Part shown: positions 33,737 to 45,465 of the stretch, piece after piece
Position numbering within the stretch: the first letter of the stretch is position 1
Layout of the letters: each line of letters begins with the position of its first letter
NCBI RefSeq assembly: GCF_016595675.1
Contig: NZ_JAENJH010000003.1
Span: forward strand, 1 to 64,000
Source of the DNA: Prauserella cavernicola
GTDB taxonomy: Bacteria > Actinomycetota > Actinomycetes > Mycobacteriales > Pseudonocardiaceae
Length of the DNA: 64,000 bases
Reading direction: 5' to 3'
Made by a program: the position numbers and the translations under genes
Notes under the pieces: model-generated
Told to the model about the DNA's origin: nothing
Databases searched by the model: none
Seen by the model: the letters and a program-made list of their open reading frames with translations, nothing else

Positions 33737-35428
33737 TCAGCGGCACAGTTCGTGCAGGCCGCCGTCCTTGCCGACACACGGCGTGTAGCCGGCGTCGCGC
33801 AGCTCGGCCCTCGCCGCGGGGCTGCGCAGGTATTCCAGGAACGACCGGAGCACGGAGTCCTCGGCGGGCACGCCTCTGGTGTAGACGTACTCGATCGTCC
33901 AGAAGGGATAGCCCTGGCTGATCGCGCTCGGGTCCGGGTAGTGCTCGCCGAGCTCGACGAGCGTGATCGGATCCCCGTCGGCCGTGGCGTCGTTGGCCGA
34001 GGGCAGGTCCACGTAGCCGATCGCGCCCGCGGTGGTGGCGACCTCCTCCACCACCTCGGCCTCGGTGCCGCGTTCGCAGCGGATCGTCGGCGACGACGTG
34101 CCGCGGTCGGCGCGCTCGCACGAGTCCGACGTCAACGCGCCCTCCGGCGCGCCGAGCACCGTGCGCTCGAACGTCTGCCGGGAACCCGACTCCTGTCCGC
34201 GCCCGACGATGCGGATCGGCAGCGACGGCCCCGGCCGCACCTCGCTCCAGTCCCGGTACCGGCCCGAGTGGATCCCCGCGAGCTGCTCGGCCGTGAGCCG
34301 CTCGACGCCGACGGAGTCGTTGACCACCACCGAGTAGACGATCACGGCCAGCGGGTTCGGCACCAGCTCGTCGGTGGCCTCCCCGGTCTCGCCGTCGGAC
34401 AGGGCGGCGAGCTCACCGCTGTCGTCGCCCGCCAGCATGCGCACGCCGTCGAGGCTGCCGGTGGGCACCGTGCTCACCTCGGCTCCGCCGCACGAGCGCG
34501 TGTACTCCTCGGCGATGTTCTCGGCGATCGGGGCGAACGCGCTCGAGCCGACGATCCGCAGCGGGCCGTCGGCGCACGCGACGCCGCCCTCGGCCTCGGT
34601 CCGTGTTCCGTCGGCGATCAGCGTGACGATCAGAGCGCCGGTGAGCAGGACGCCGAGCGTCGCCGTGACCCGCGGCCACCACGCCTTGCGCTGCTCTCGT
34701 TCGTTGAGGACCCGCCCACCCGACGGTTGTCCCGAGCACTCGATGGTCTTGGTGAGCTCTCCCGCGGGCTCGCCCTCCGGCTCGCGCAGCACCACGACGA
34801 GCTTGAACTTCTCCTTGCGCAGCAACGTCAGGTCCAGCAGCCGCACCCCGTCCCACTGCGGCGGGGGCGGAGGCGGCTCCTCCTGTTGGTTGCTCGCCCG
34901 GCCCAGCCTGATCAGCAGTTTCTGGCCGAGCGTCCGGCGCACCGTGCTGAGCGAGTTGTGCGCGCTCTCGTCACCGTTGGACCGCGTGGTGGCGAAGAAG
35001 TCGAGCCCCTCGGTGAGCCGCTTGCGGTGCGGCTCGTGCGACGGCTCGGAGATCCGCGCGTTCCAGATGGTCCTGCCGCCGAAAGTGAACTCCAGCGGCG
35101 AGTCGGCAAAGTCCTCCTTGGCGATGTCGTCGATGCCGGAGTTGCGCACCCGGATCACGACGATGCTCATGCGGTCGAGCAGCTGCGCGAGGGGCTCGAG
35201 TTCGGTGTCGGCGTGCTTGACCGAGTCGTCGTGGTCGTTCAGGTCGACCGGGCTCAGGCCGAGCTTGGAGTTGTACTGGACGCGGTAGTACACCCGCTTG
35301 CGCCGGATGAGGTAGCGATCGGCGAACGGTGCGGCCATCGCGAGCAGCGCCGCGATCCCGAGCACGATGCTGCCCTGGTTGGAGAGGAGCACCTCGGCCA
35401 GCGACTCCAACCGTTGTCCGAGACCCAT
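33737..35428 (-). CDS. Membrane-anchored PstS-like substrate-binding protein
   Basis: This 563-residue protein is unusual for a solute-binding protein. A first membrane helix lies at about residues 19-37 and a cytoplasmic or periplasmic domain of about 200 residues follows, including a PPPPPP run near 185. A second helix is at about 250-273 (VTATLGVLLTGALIVTLIA). The last 290 residues read as a phosphate-type periplasmic-binding domain (RIVGSSAFAPIAENIAEEYTR, ESGSRQTFERTVLG, SQGYPFWTIEYVYT). There is no lipoprotein signal. It may sense rather than transport its ligand. No permease gene is adjacent. Confidence 0.75.
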   Translation of the reverse strand: MGLGQRLESLAEVLLSNQGSIVLGIAALLAMAAPFADRYLIRRKRVYYRVQYNSKLGLSPVDLNDHDDSVKHADTELEPLAQLLDRMSIVVIRVRNSGIDDIAKEDFADSPLEFTFGGRTIWNARISEPSHEPHRKRLTEGLDFFATTRSNGDESAHNSLSTVRRTLGQKLLIRLGRASNQQEEPPPPPPQWDGVRLLDLTLLRKEKFKLVVVLREPEGEPAGELTKTIECSGQPSGGRVLNEREQRKAWWPRVTATLGVLLTGALIVTLIADGTRTEAEGGVACADGPLRIVGSSAFAPIAENIAEEYTRSCGGAEVSTVPTGSLDGVRMLAGDDSGELAALSDGETGEATDELVPNPLAVIVYSVVVNDSVGVERLTAEQLAGIHSGRYRDWSEVRPGPSLPIRIVGRGQESGSRQTFERTVLGAPEGALTSDSCERADRGTSSPTIRCERGTEAEVVEEVATTAGAIGYVDLPSANDATADGDPITLVELGEHYPDPSAISQGYPFWTIEYVYTRGVPAEDSVLRSFLEYLRSPAARAELRDAGYTPCVGKDGGLHELCR

Positions 35429-35526
35429 TGCCGGCGACCATCCCTCGTCTCGCGTGGAGGAATGAGCCTAGAAGCCGATCACCACCCTGCCGCGGGAAAA
35501 TCCCAGAGGTTCACCGGTCGTTCACC

Positions 35527-38110
<2,584 letters not shown>

Positions 38111-38153
38111 TGTTCGGTTGTCCCGTCGACCATGCCACGCGGCGAGGCAGACC

Positions 38154-39068
38154 TCAACCCACGAGTTCGGTCGGAGTGGCGAAAACGTCGACCATCGCGC
38201 CGTTGCGGAGCACGGTCACCGGCAGTCGCGTCGCGATGACCTCCGCGAAGAGCTGCCGCTGGATCCCCTGCGCGTCGGAGACCGGAGAACGCGCGACCGT
38301 CAGCACGAGGTCACCCGAATGCAGTCCGGCCCGATCGGCGGGACCGCCCGCGACGACCTCGACCACGCGCAGCCCCGCGTCCTGGCCGGTGCGCTCGGCG
38401 ACCTCGTCGGGCAGTGGCGTCGGGACGCCGACGACGCCGAGGTAGGCCCTGCGCACGCGGCCCTCGACGAGCAGCGTGTCGATGATGCGCCGCGTGGTGG
38501 AGTTGACGGGAACCGCGAGCCCCAGCCCGAAGCCCGCGACCGCGGTGTTGACGCCCACCACACGGCCAGACGAGTCGGCGAGCGCGCCACCCGAGTTGCC
38601 CGGGTTGAGCGCGGCGTCGGTCTGGATCACGTCCTCGATCACGCGCCCCGTCCGGCCCTGCCTGACCGGGATCGCCCGGCCGAGCGCGCTCACCACGCCC
38701 GCCGTCACGGAACCGGAGAACCCGAGCGGACTGCCGATCGCCACCACGAGCTGGCCGACCACGAGCCGGTCGGCGTCGCCCAGCCGAGCCGGCTCGGGCA
38801 CCTCGCCGCGCACGCGCAGCACCGCGAGGTCGGACAGCGGATCGGCGCCGACGACCCGGAAGCCGGACTCTGTGCCGTCGGTGAACGTCGCCGTCCCGTC
38901 GCGGTCGTGACCGACAACGTGGGCGTTGGTGAGCAGGTAACCGTCGTCGAACACCACAGCGGAGCCGCCGCCACGCGGCAGTCGCACGCTGGCGACGTGC
39001 GGAGTCACGGTGCGCGCGACGGCGCTCACCGTGCGGGAGTAGGCGTCGAGCGCGTCCGCGTCGGACAT
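38154..39068 (-). CDS. HtrA-like trypsin-fold protease with PDZ domain, no signal peptide
   Basis: This 304-residue serine protease has the catalytic triad His50 in LTNAHVVG, Asp80 in DLAVL, and Ser159 in NPGNSGGAL, followed by a PDZ domain (about 205-300; YLGVVGVPTPLP, GGPADRAGLHSGDLVLTV). HtrA proteins degrade misfolded proteins in the envelope. Here the sequence begins MSDADALDAYSRTVS with no signal peptide or membrane helix, so it seems cytoplasmic or exported by other means. The ATG at 39068 is chosen; a GTG four codons earlier is too close to the only ribosome site. Confidence 0.85.
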   Translation of the reverse strand: MSDADALDAYSRTVSAVARTVTPHVASVRLPRGGGSAVVFDDGYLLTNAHVVGHDRDGTATFTDGTESGFRVVGADPLSDLAVLRVRGEVPEPARLGDADRLVVGQLVVAIGSPLGFSGSVTAGVVSALGRAIPVRQGRTGRVIEDVIQTDAALNPGNSGGALADSSGRVVGVNTAVAGFGLGLAVPVNSTTRRIIDTLLVEGRVRRAYLGVVGVPTPLPDEVAERTGQDAGLRVVEVVAGGPADRAGLHSGDLVLTVARSPVSDAQGIQRQLFAEVIATRLPVTVLRNGAMVDVFATPTELVG

Positions 39069-39150
39069 CGCGACCACCACCCTCGATTACACCGTTACAC
39101 CTCGATTGTGCGCCCGGTGTGAGCGGTGGTGGCCCGCGTTCGCCGTGGGC

Positions 39151-39726
39151 TTAAGCCTCGGGAGCCTCGGGCTCGTCGGTGCCGGGCAGCCAGGCGTTGC
39201 CGGGAACACCCCACTTGTTCGCCTTGAGCATCTTCTTCGCCGAGCGCGCGTGCCGACCGACCAGCCGGTCGAGGTAGATGTAGCCGTCGAGGTGGTCGGT
39301 CTCGTGCTGCAGGCAGCGTGCGAAGTAGCCCGTGCCCTCCGCCTCGATGGGCTGGCCCTCCAGGTCGAAGCCGGTGACCTTCGCCCACGAAGCGCGCCCC
39401 GTCGGGTACGACTCGCCCGGCGCCGAGAGGCAGCCCTCCCAGTCGTCGTCGGGGTCCGGCATCGTCTCGGGGATCGCGGAGGTCTCGAGCGTCGGGTTGA
39501 CGATCAGGCCCTTGTGCCGCACGCCCTCGTCATCCGGGCAGTCGTAGACGAAGATCCGCAGGTCGATGCCGATCTGGTTGGCCGCGAGACCCACACCCTC
39601 GGCCGCGTACATCGTCTCGAACATGTCGTCGGCCAGCGTGGCGAGCTCGGCGTCGAACTTCTCGACCTCGCGAGTCGGCGTGTGCAGGACGGGGTCGCCC
39701 GCGATGCGGATGGGGTGAACGGTCAC
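39151..39726 (-). CDS. def: Peptide deformylase
   Basis: This 191-residue metalloenzyme removes the formyl group from nascent proteins. The three motifs are [15 protein letters not shown] and QHETDHLDG, giving the Cys and two His metal ligands and the catalytic Glu. The GTG at 39726 gives the normal length; longer frames run into the divergent promoter. It faces the DUF3263 gene across 164 bases. In M. tuberculosis def (Rv0429c) has the same neighbours. Confidence 0.94.
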   Translation of the reverse strand: MTVHPIRIAGDPVLHTPTREVEKFDAELATLADDMFETMYAAEGVGLAANQIGIDLRIFVYDCPDDEGVRHKGLIVNPTLETSAIPETMPDPDDDWEGCLSAPGESYPTGRASWAKVTGFDLEGQPIEAEGTGYFARCLQHETDHLDGYIYLDRLVGRHARSAKKMLKANKWGVPGNAWLPGTDEPEAPEA

Positions 39727-39890
39727 GGCGTCAATTGAACACAGTGACGTGGTGCATCCGCTCCGGGGGTGGGGGCCGACACGTGTACAGGGACGCGCCG
39801 GGCGCGCTGCGCGCGCGAGTGCTGGCATCGTGATCTAATTACGCAGCGGAACGACAGCCGTGTGATTTCGCCAGGATTGCGAGGAGCCAG

Positions 39891-40214
39891 ATGGACGCCG
39901 CGGAGTCGATGGCCAAAAACGGCCAGTCGTCCCCGTCCGCCCCAGCCGGCGAACCCACGGAGGGACTGTCGCAGCGTGAGCACGAGGTGCTCGCGTTCGA
40001 ACGTCAGTGGTGGAAGTACGCGGGGGCGAAGGAACAGGCCATCCGCGAGCTGTTCGGCATGTCGCCGACCCGCTACTACCAGATTCTGAACCAGCTCATC
40101 GACAAGCAGGAAGCCATGCGCGCGGACCCGATGCTGGTCAAGCGACTGCGGAAGATGCGCGCCGCGAGGCAGCGCACCCGCGCGGCACGGCGGTTGGGGA
40201 TTGAACTGCCATGA
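39891..40214 (+). CDS. DUF3263 family protein
   Basis: This 107-residue protein contains LSQREHEVLAFERQWWKYAGAKEQAIRELFGMSPTRYYQILNQLID, the helix-turn-helix-like DUF3263 core, and a basic tail (MRAARQRTRAARRLG). The core resembles a sigma-factor-type or resolvase HTH, so DNA binding is likely. The M. tuberculosis counterpart is Rv0430, also next to def and a LytR_C gene. The ATG at 39891 has GAGGAG upstream. Four-base ATGA overlap joins it to the next gene. Confidence 0.85.
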   Translation: MDAAESMAKNGQSSPSAPAGEPTEGLSQREHEVLAFERQWWKYAGAKEQAIRELFGMSPTRYYQILNQLIDKQEAMRADPMLVKRLRKMRAARQRTRAARRLGIELP

Positions 40215-40900
40215 GCATCTTCGACGGGCTGTCCAGGCCGATGCGGGCCACGGGTCTCGGGCTGGTCGCGGTCGCGGTGGTCGCGGCCCTGGTCGGCGGC
40301 ATCACGTTGCTGACGGGCAGCGGCGATTCGGACGAGGCCGCGGCGCCCAACCCCTCGAGCGCACCCCAGTCGCCGACGGGTGACTCCGACGGCACGTCAG
40401 GGCCGGACGCCTCCGACGAGGCGCCGTCCTCGGACACCAGCGAGCAGCCCTCGGCTCCCGGCTCCGCCACGTCGCAGCCCGGCGACGACACGCCCGCGCC
40501 CGGTGGCAACGGCGACAACGGCCAGGACGGCGACGGTGATGGCACCGATGACAGCACCGGCAACGGCCAGACGGGCGAGAACCAGCAGGCGGGCGCCCAG
40601 CAGTCGGTGGGCGTGCGCGTCTACAACAACAGCAACGTCAAGGGTCTGGCCACCGACGCGGCCGACGACTTCCGCGCCCAGGGCTGGAACGTCGTCGAGG
40701 TCTCCAACTACCCGTCGGGCATCATCCCGACCAGCACGGCCTACTTCCGTCCCGGCACGCAGGAGGAGGCGGCGGCCCGCGTCATCGGGCAGGCCTTCGG
40801 CCTCCGGGTCGAACCGCGCTTCGACGGCATCAAGGACTCCAGCGGCGGCGTCATCGTCATAGTGACCATGGACTACGAAGGCGCGGGCAAGGGTAAGTAA
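40211..40900 (+). CDS. LytR C-terminal domain protein (VirR/Rv0431-like)
   Basis: This 229-residue protein has an N-terminal membrane helix (about residues 14-36), a low-complexity acidic linker of Ser, Asp, Gly and Gln (about 38-130), and a LytR_C domain (about 132-229; VGVRVYNNSNVKGLATDAADDFRAQGWNVVEV and AGRVIGQAFGLRVEPRFDG, quoted in part). The M. tuberculosis homologue in this position, VirR (Rv0431), affects envelope vesicles and peptidoglycan. It is coupled to the DUF3263 gene by an ATGA overlap. Confidence 0.85.
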   Translation: MSIFDGLSRPMRATGLGLVAVAVVAALVGGITLLTGSGDSDEAAAPNPSSAPQSPTGDSDGTSGPDASDEAPSSDTSEQPSAPGSATSQPGDDTPAPGGNGDNGQDGDGDGTDDSTGNGQTGENQQAGAQQSVGVRVYNNSNVKGLATDAADDFRAQGWNVVEVSNYPSGIIPTSTAYFRPGTQEEAAARVIGQAFGLRVEPRFDGIKDSSGGVIVIVTMDYEGAGKGK

Positions 40901-40918
40901 CCCAGCCCAACCCGCACC

Positions 40919-41002
40919 GCGAGTCCCCCGCTCGAGCATGCGAGTCCCCCGTTCCTGCATGCGAGTTGCCCGCTCGGGCATGCGAGTCTCCCGTCCCTGA
41001 TC
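40919..41002. repeat. Four 21-bp tandem repeats
   Basis: Units start at 40919, 40940, 40961 and 40982 and share gcgagt(c/t)(c/g)cccg followed by a variable ctcgagcat-type end. They begin 18 bases after the LytR_C stop. They are not a CRISPR: units are contiguous with no spacers. Confidence 0.8.
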
Positions 41003-41348
41003 ACGAGACCGATCCCACCGTGAACCCTGCGGTCCCGGTCCGTAGTTCGACCGCCTCCGGGATGTCTCGTTCATGGGCGATCGCACGTCGCTGCCGTCGG
41101 GAACGCACAACGCTGAGCGCACAGCTCGCGGTCCGGGCACGACACACGGGGTGCTTCACGACTCGGGGTGGTCGGCGCGGTTCGACGCGCACTCAAGTTC
41201 GGAAGCGCGGACTCACCGCCAGGAGCGCGCGACTCGCGGTCCTGAGTGCAGGACTCGCCGTTCCAGCGCGCAACTCGCGCGCTGGAACGGGCAACTCGCG
41301 GTCCTGAGCGGGCACTTCGCGCGCCGCACGGCACCGCGGCTCGCGGAC
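41003..41348. repeat. Degenerate continuation of the repeat array, gene-free
   Basis: After an unclear stretch, further 20-21 bp units appear at about 41160-41335, the clearest being cgactcgcggtcctgagtg-like copies near 41229, 41250, 41269, 41290 and 41311, alternating with versions carrying ccgttccagcg or gcgctggaacg. Two units are near-inverted copies of each other. No credible gene is present in this 448-base gap between the converging LytR_C and AAA-ATPase genes. The array may end both transcripts or be a remnant of replication slippage. Confidence 0.6.
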
Positions 41349-43589
41349 CTAGCCGTTGCGGGCCGCGTAGGCCTCCAGGGCCGCCAGTTGGGCCGGGTCG
41401 AGGGACGGGCGCACCGCCTCGCGGGCCTTCGCCAGGTGGGCGGCGCTCACCTCCGCCGCTTCCAGGGACTCGCGCATCGCCGTGAGCGCTGCCTCCCGGA
41501 TGAGCGCCGCGCAGTCGGCCGCCGAGTAGCCGTCCAGCGTCTCCGCCAGCTCGTCAATGTCCACATCGGATGCCAGTGGCGTGTTCTTCGCGCTCGAGCG
41601 CAGGATCGCCGCTCGCGCCTCGGTGTCCGGCGGCGGCACGTAGATGAGCCGCTCCAGCCTGCCCGGACGCAGCAGCGCGGGATCCACCAGCTCCGGCCGG
41701 TTGGTCGCGCCCAGCACGACGACGTCCCGCAGCGGTTCGACGCCGTCCAGTTCCGTGAGCAGCGCCGCCACCACCCGGTCGGACACCCCGGAGTCGCCGG
41801 ACTGGCCGCGTCGGGGAGCGAGCGCGTCCACCTCGTCGAGGAAGATCAGCGACGGCGCGGCCTCGGCGGCCCTGCGGAAGAGCTCCCGCACGGCCCGCTC
41901 CGACTCGCCGACCCACTTGTCGAGCAGTTCGGCGCCCTTGACCGCGAACACGTTCAGCGCGCCCGTGCCGGCGAGCGCCCTGACCAGGAACGTCTTGCCG
42001 TTGCCAGGCGGCCCGTAGAGCAGCACGCCACGCGGCGGCGCCACGCCGAGCCGCGAGAACGAGTCCGGGTAGCGCAGCGGCCACAGCACGGCCTCGGTCA
42101 GCGACTGCTTGACCTCGGCCATGTCGCCGACGTCGTCGAGCGTTAGCCCGCCCGTCGCGAGCGTGTCCGAAGTGGACATGGAGATGGGCCGGACCGACTC
42201 CAGCGCGTCGAGCAGGTCCTGCTCGGCGATGCGCGGCTCGGTCTCGCCGTCGCGGTGCCGCAGCGCGGCCCGCAGTGCGGCGTCGCGCCGCAACGCGATG
42301 AGGTCGGCGGCCACGAAGCCAGGCGTGCGCTCAGCGATCACCCCGAAGTCGACGCCGGGCTCGACGGGGGTGTCGCGCAACAGGATGCGCAGCAGTTCGG
42401 TGCGCACCTGCCCGTCCGGCAGGCCGAGCATCAGTTCCCGGTCGAGCAGGTCGACGCCGCGCAGTCTCGGGTCGACGGACTCGGGATGCGCCGAGGTGGC
42501 AACCAGCGCGAAGTCGTCGTTGCCGAGCGCGGCCCTCAACCGGTCGAGGACGACAGTCGCGACAGGCGGTGGCTGCTGGGCGGGCAGGAGCGCGTCGATG
42601 TCGGTGATCAGCAGGACGCCCGCGCCGTCGCCGGAGACGGTGGCCTCGACGGCCTGCGCCACGCGCGACAGTGCCGCGTCGGGTTCCAGCACGGCGATGG
42701 TCGGCGCCGCCAGGCACACCACCCGGACGTCCTCCGAGTGCGCGACCGACCGCACCAGCGTGGCTTTGCCGACGCCCTCGGGTCCGGAGAGCAGCACGCC
42801 GAGCCTGCCGCTGGTGCCCAGCTTGGCGAGCAGTTCCGGGCGGTGGAACGCCAGGTCGATCCACTCGGACAGTTTGCGCGCGACGGTTCCCTGTCCTGCC
42901 AGGTCGGCCAGTGGCGGCGGCGGTTCCTGGTCCTCGGTCACCACGATCTCCGGCGGGGCCACCGGGGCGGGCGTGGCGGTCGATGCGGGTGCGGGCGCGG
43001 CCTGCTCGGCGGCAGCGGGCTCCGCTCCCCGCCAGCTGACCACAGTGGACTGCCCGACGGCGACAGTGCCCGTGGGCTCGGTGGCGGTGACGGTGAGCAG
43101 CTCGCTGGTCCAGCTGGCCCCGATCGTCCTGGAGAGCTGGCCCCTCACCGCCGAGACGTCGGAGCCGGGCGGGGGCGCGAGGTCCTGTGGCAGCAGCGAC
43201 ACCGCGTCGCCCACCGTGAACACCTTGCCGATCAGCGCGAGCCGCAGCGTGCCGGGGTTGAGCGACATGCTCGCCATGCGCGATCCGGAGACGGTCACCG
43301 TCCTCGCGACCGTGACGTCGCACGGGGCCACCACGACCTCGGTGCCCTCGGTGACACCGAGGTTGGCCATCGTGACGTCGTCGACCAGCACCACACCGGG
43401 CGCGCTCTCGCCAGGGGAGGGCGCCGCGAGCGCGGCACTGACCCTCGCGCCGGTGAGCCGGACCGCATCCCACGCGTGCAGGCCCAGCGCGTCCAGCACC
43501 TCCGGGTGCAGTCGAACGACACCACGACGCGAGTCGAGCGCCGAAGGGGTGTGCCGGACGGTCAGGGTGATCTGGGGCGAACTCGTCAC
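41349..43589 (-). CDS. CDC48-like AAA ATPase with a degenerate first ATPase domain
   Basis: This 746-residue protein has an N-terminal CDC48-type double-psi barrel region (about 1-190), a proline-alanine linker, and two AAA modules. In D1 (about 240-430) Walker A is GPEGVGKA, with Ala276 replacing Thr/Ser, and Walker B is LLITDIDAL, with Ile331 instead of the catalytic Glu, so D1 probably does not hydrolyse ATP. D2 (about 485-720) is intact: GPPGNGKT (526-533), LIFLDEVDAL (Glu586), GATNRPELVDPALLRPGR. It likely unfolds or remodels proteins. M. tuberculosis Rv0435c occupies the same place before pssA. Confidence 0.9.
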   Translation of the reverse strand: MTSSPQITLTVRHTPSALDSRRGVVRLHPEVLDALGLHAWDAVRLTGARVSAALAAPSPGESAPGVVLVDDVTMANLGVTEGTEVVVAPCDVTVARTVTVSGSRMASMSLNPGTLRLALIGKVFTVGDAVSLLPQDLAPPPGSDVSAVRGQLSRTIGASWTSELLTVTATEPTGTVAVGQSTVVSWRGAEPAAAEQAAPAPASTATPAPVAPPEIVVTEDQEPPPPLADLAGQGTVARKLSEWIDLAFHRPELLAKLGTSGRLGVLLSGPEGVGKATLVRSVAHSEDVRVVCLAAPTIAVLEPDAALSRVAQAVEATVSGDGAGVLLITDIDALLPAQQPPPVATVVLDRLRAALGNDDFALVATSAHPESVDPRLRGVDLLDRELMLGLPDGQVRTELLRILLRDTPVEPGVDFGVIAERTPGFVAADLIALRRDAALRAALRHRDGETEPRIAEQDLLDALESVRPISMSTSDTLATGGLTLDDVGDMAEVKQSLTEAVLWPLRYPDSFSRLGVAPPRGVLLYGPPGNGKTFLVRALAGTGALNVFAVKGAELLDKWVGESERAVRELFRRAAEAAPSLIFLDEVDALAPRRGQSGDSGVSDRVVAALLTELDGVEPLRDVVVLGATNRPELVDPALLRPGRLERLIYVPPPDTEARAAILRSSAKNTPLASDVDIDELAETLDGYSAADCAALIREAALTAMRESLEAAEVSAAHLAKAREAVRPSLDPAQLAALEAYAARNG

Positions 43590-43634
43590 GCCCCCACCCT
43601 ATTGGTCACGCGTACGTCGTGGGGTGAACGCCGC

Positions 43635-44588
43635 TCAGTCGCCTCGGCGCAGCCCGATCCGCCGCCAGTTGCGACGCCGGGGGCCGCGGCCGTCCGGCGA
43701 GTAGACCCTCGGCACGTGCTGGGTGCTCGTCGGGGTGCGCGGGCGCCGGACGGCGCGCCTCGCGGCGCCGGCGACCCTGCGGAACTGAGGCCTGCGCAGT
43801 CCGAGCCTGCGCTGGCTGCGCGCCCTGCGGATGGCGCGGCGCTCGCGCGGCGGGACGTCCCACGCCTCGGGGTGGTTGGCCAGCCAGTAGTAGCGGCGCA
43901 CCGCGTACGGGATGTGGATGAGATACAGCAGCAGCGCGCAGACCAGGGCGATCAGCGGGTACTGGATGATGGCCGCCGCGACCAGGCCGACACCGACGAG
44001 CAGCGGCGCGACGGCCTTGGCGGGGGCGCGCAGCTTCTTCAGCGACAGCGTCGGGATGCGGCTGATCAGCAGCCCGGCGACGGCGACGGTCCAGATCCAG
44101 ACCGTGACCTCGGTCGACCACCAGCTCTCGCCGAACTCCGCGGTCAGGATCACCGGCAGCAGCACCAGCAGTCCGCCGGCAGGGGCGGGCACTCCGACGA
44201 AGAACTCGCCCGCGTACGGCGGCTGTTCGGTGTCGTCGAGCAGCGTGTTGAACCGGGCGAGTCTCAGCACGATGCAGACCGCGAAGATCAGTGCCGCGAC
44301 CCAGCCGAGTCTGCCCGCGTCGGGCAGCCAGATGTAGAGCACCAGCGCGGGCGCGACGCCGAACGAGATCGCGTCGGCCAGCGAGTCGAGTTCGGCACCC
44401 ATCTTCGACGTGGCGTCGAGCAGCCGGGCGATGCGCCCGTCGAGGCTGTCGAGCACCGCGGCGACGCCGATGGCGCCGATCGCCAGCACGTAGTCGCCGA
44501 CCAGCGCGAACTGGACGGACGAGAGGCCCGCGCAGAGCGCGAGCACCGTGATCGCGTTGGGCAGCAGCCGCACGCCGGGGGACGCCAT
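43635..44588 (-). CDS. pssA: CDP-diacylglycerol-serine O-phosphatidyltransferase
   Basis: This 317-residue membrane enzyme makes phosphatidylserine from CDP-diacylglycerol and serine. The CDP-alcohol phosphotransferase motif DSLDGRIARLLDATSKMGAELDSLAD (quoted in two parts in function: DSLDGRIAR and GAELDSLAD) supplies the metal-binding aspartates, and about eight membrane helices follow. The C-terminal 90 residues are strongly basic and arginine-rich, longer than in most relatives. It lies three bases after psd, so both steps to phosphatidylethanolamine are made together. Confidence 0.93.
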   Translation of the reverse strand: MASPGVRLLPNAITVLALCAGLSSVQFALVGDYVLAIGAIGVAAVLDSLDGRIARLLDATSKMGAELDSLADAISFGVAPALVLYIWLPDAGRLGWVAALIFAVCIVLRLARFNTLLDDTEQPPYAGEFFVGVPAPAGGLLVLLPVILTAEFGESWWSTEVTVWIWTVAVAGLLISRIPTLSLKKLRAPAKAVAPLLVGVGLVAAAIIQYPLIALVCALLLYLIHIPYAVRRYYWLANHPEAWDVPPRERRAIRRARSQRRLGLRRPQFRRVAGAARRAVRRPRTPTSTQHVPRVYSPDGRGPRRRNWRRIGLRRGD

Positions 44589-44591
44589 GAC

Positions 44592-45335
44592 TCAGTCTCC
44601 CCGGGTGGGACCGGCCGCGCGGAGCTCCGCGATCGGGGTCTCACCGCCGACCGTGCGCTGGCCCTTGGCGACCAGCACGCGGCTGCCCTCCGGCAGGTAG
44701 ACGTCGACGCGCGAGCCGAAGCGGATGATCCCGTAGGTCGAGCCCGCCTCCACCCGGTCGCCCTCACCGACCTGGCAGACGATGCGCCTGGCGACCAGTC
44801 CGGCGATCTGGACGACCACCAGCTCGTCGCCGTCGTCGGTGCGCAGGAGCATCGAGTTGCGTTCGTTGTCCTCGCTGGCCTTGTCGAGGTCGGCGGAGAG
44901 GAACTTGCCGGGCCGATAGGCGAGTCGTTCGACCTTGCCCGCCGCGGGCGTGCGCTGGACGTGGACGTCGAACACCGAGAGGAACACGCTCACCCGGGTC
45001 CTCGGCTCGGCGGGAAGGCCGAGCTCCGCTGGTGGGACGGCGTCCTCGATCAGCGAGACGAGTCCGTCGGCGGAGGCGAGCACGAGCCCGTCGCGCGCGG
45101 GCGGCACGCGACGCGGTTCGCGGAAGAACGCGGCGGTCGCGAGCGTGCCGAGTCCGGCGAGCAGGCCGAGCCGCTTGGAGACCTTGCGGAGAGCGAGCGT
45201 GGCGACGGCGCCGCCGAACACGAAGGGCCTGCCCGCGGGGTGCATGGGCGGCAACGTCTCCCTCGCGAGCTGCAGCGCGTGCCCGAGTGGATTCCCCTGG
45301 GCTTCGCGGTCCGGCGATACGTGTGAGGTGCTCAC
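44592..45335 (-). CDS. psd: Phosphatidylserine decarboxylase proenzyme, short (type A) form
   Basis: This 247-residue pyruvoyl enzyme decarboxylates phosphatidylserine to phosphatidylethanolamine. It cuts itself between Gly207 and Ser208 in the motif IRFGSRVDVYLP to form the pyruvoyl cofactor. Other conserved parts are GLVLASADGLVSLIEDA, VSVFLSVFDVHVQRTP and RIVCQVGEGDRVEAGSTYG. A hydrophobic region near residues 35-70 anchors it. It starts at GTG 45335 and leads the psd-pssA operon, followed by the AAA ATPase gene. Confidence 0.94.
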   Translation of the reverse strand: MSTSHVSPDREAQGNPLGHALQLARETLPPMHPAGRPFVFGGAVATLALRKVSKRLGLLAGLGTLATAAFFREPRRVPPARDGLVLASADGLVSLIEDAVPPAELGLPAEPRTRVSVFLSVFDVHVQRTPAAGKVERLAYRPGKFLSADLDKASEDNERNSMLLRTDDGDELVVVQIAGLVARRIVCQVGEGDRVEAGSTYGIIRFGSRVDVYLPEGSRVLVAKGQRTVGGETPIAELRAAGPTRGD

Positions 45336-45465
45336 GAACTCATCATTTCCGCTGCTCAGACGGCCTGTGCTGCCCGCTGGCCGGAGCGGCTCAATCGGTC
45401 GAATTACCCATAACGCACGGTGGGGTTGGCAAGCACCACGCTACGCCAAGGCCGGGAACTGGACG

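Noticed and set aside
40919-41335. CRISPR-like array
   Set aside because: Units are contiguous and degenerate with no unique spacers, and no cas genes are nearby.
42255-45326. Open frame of over 1000 codons opposite the AAA ATPase, pssA and psd
   Set aside because: It crosses three well-supported genes on the other strand and has no recognisable domain.
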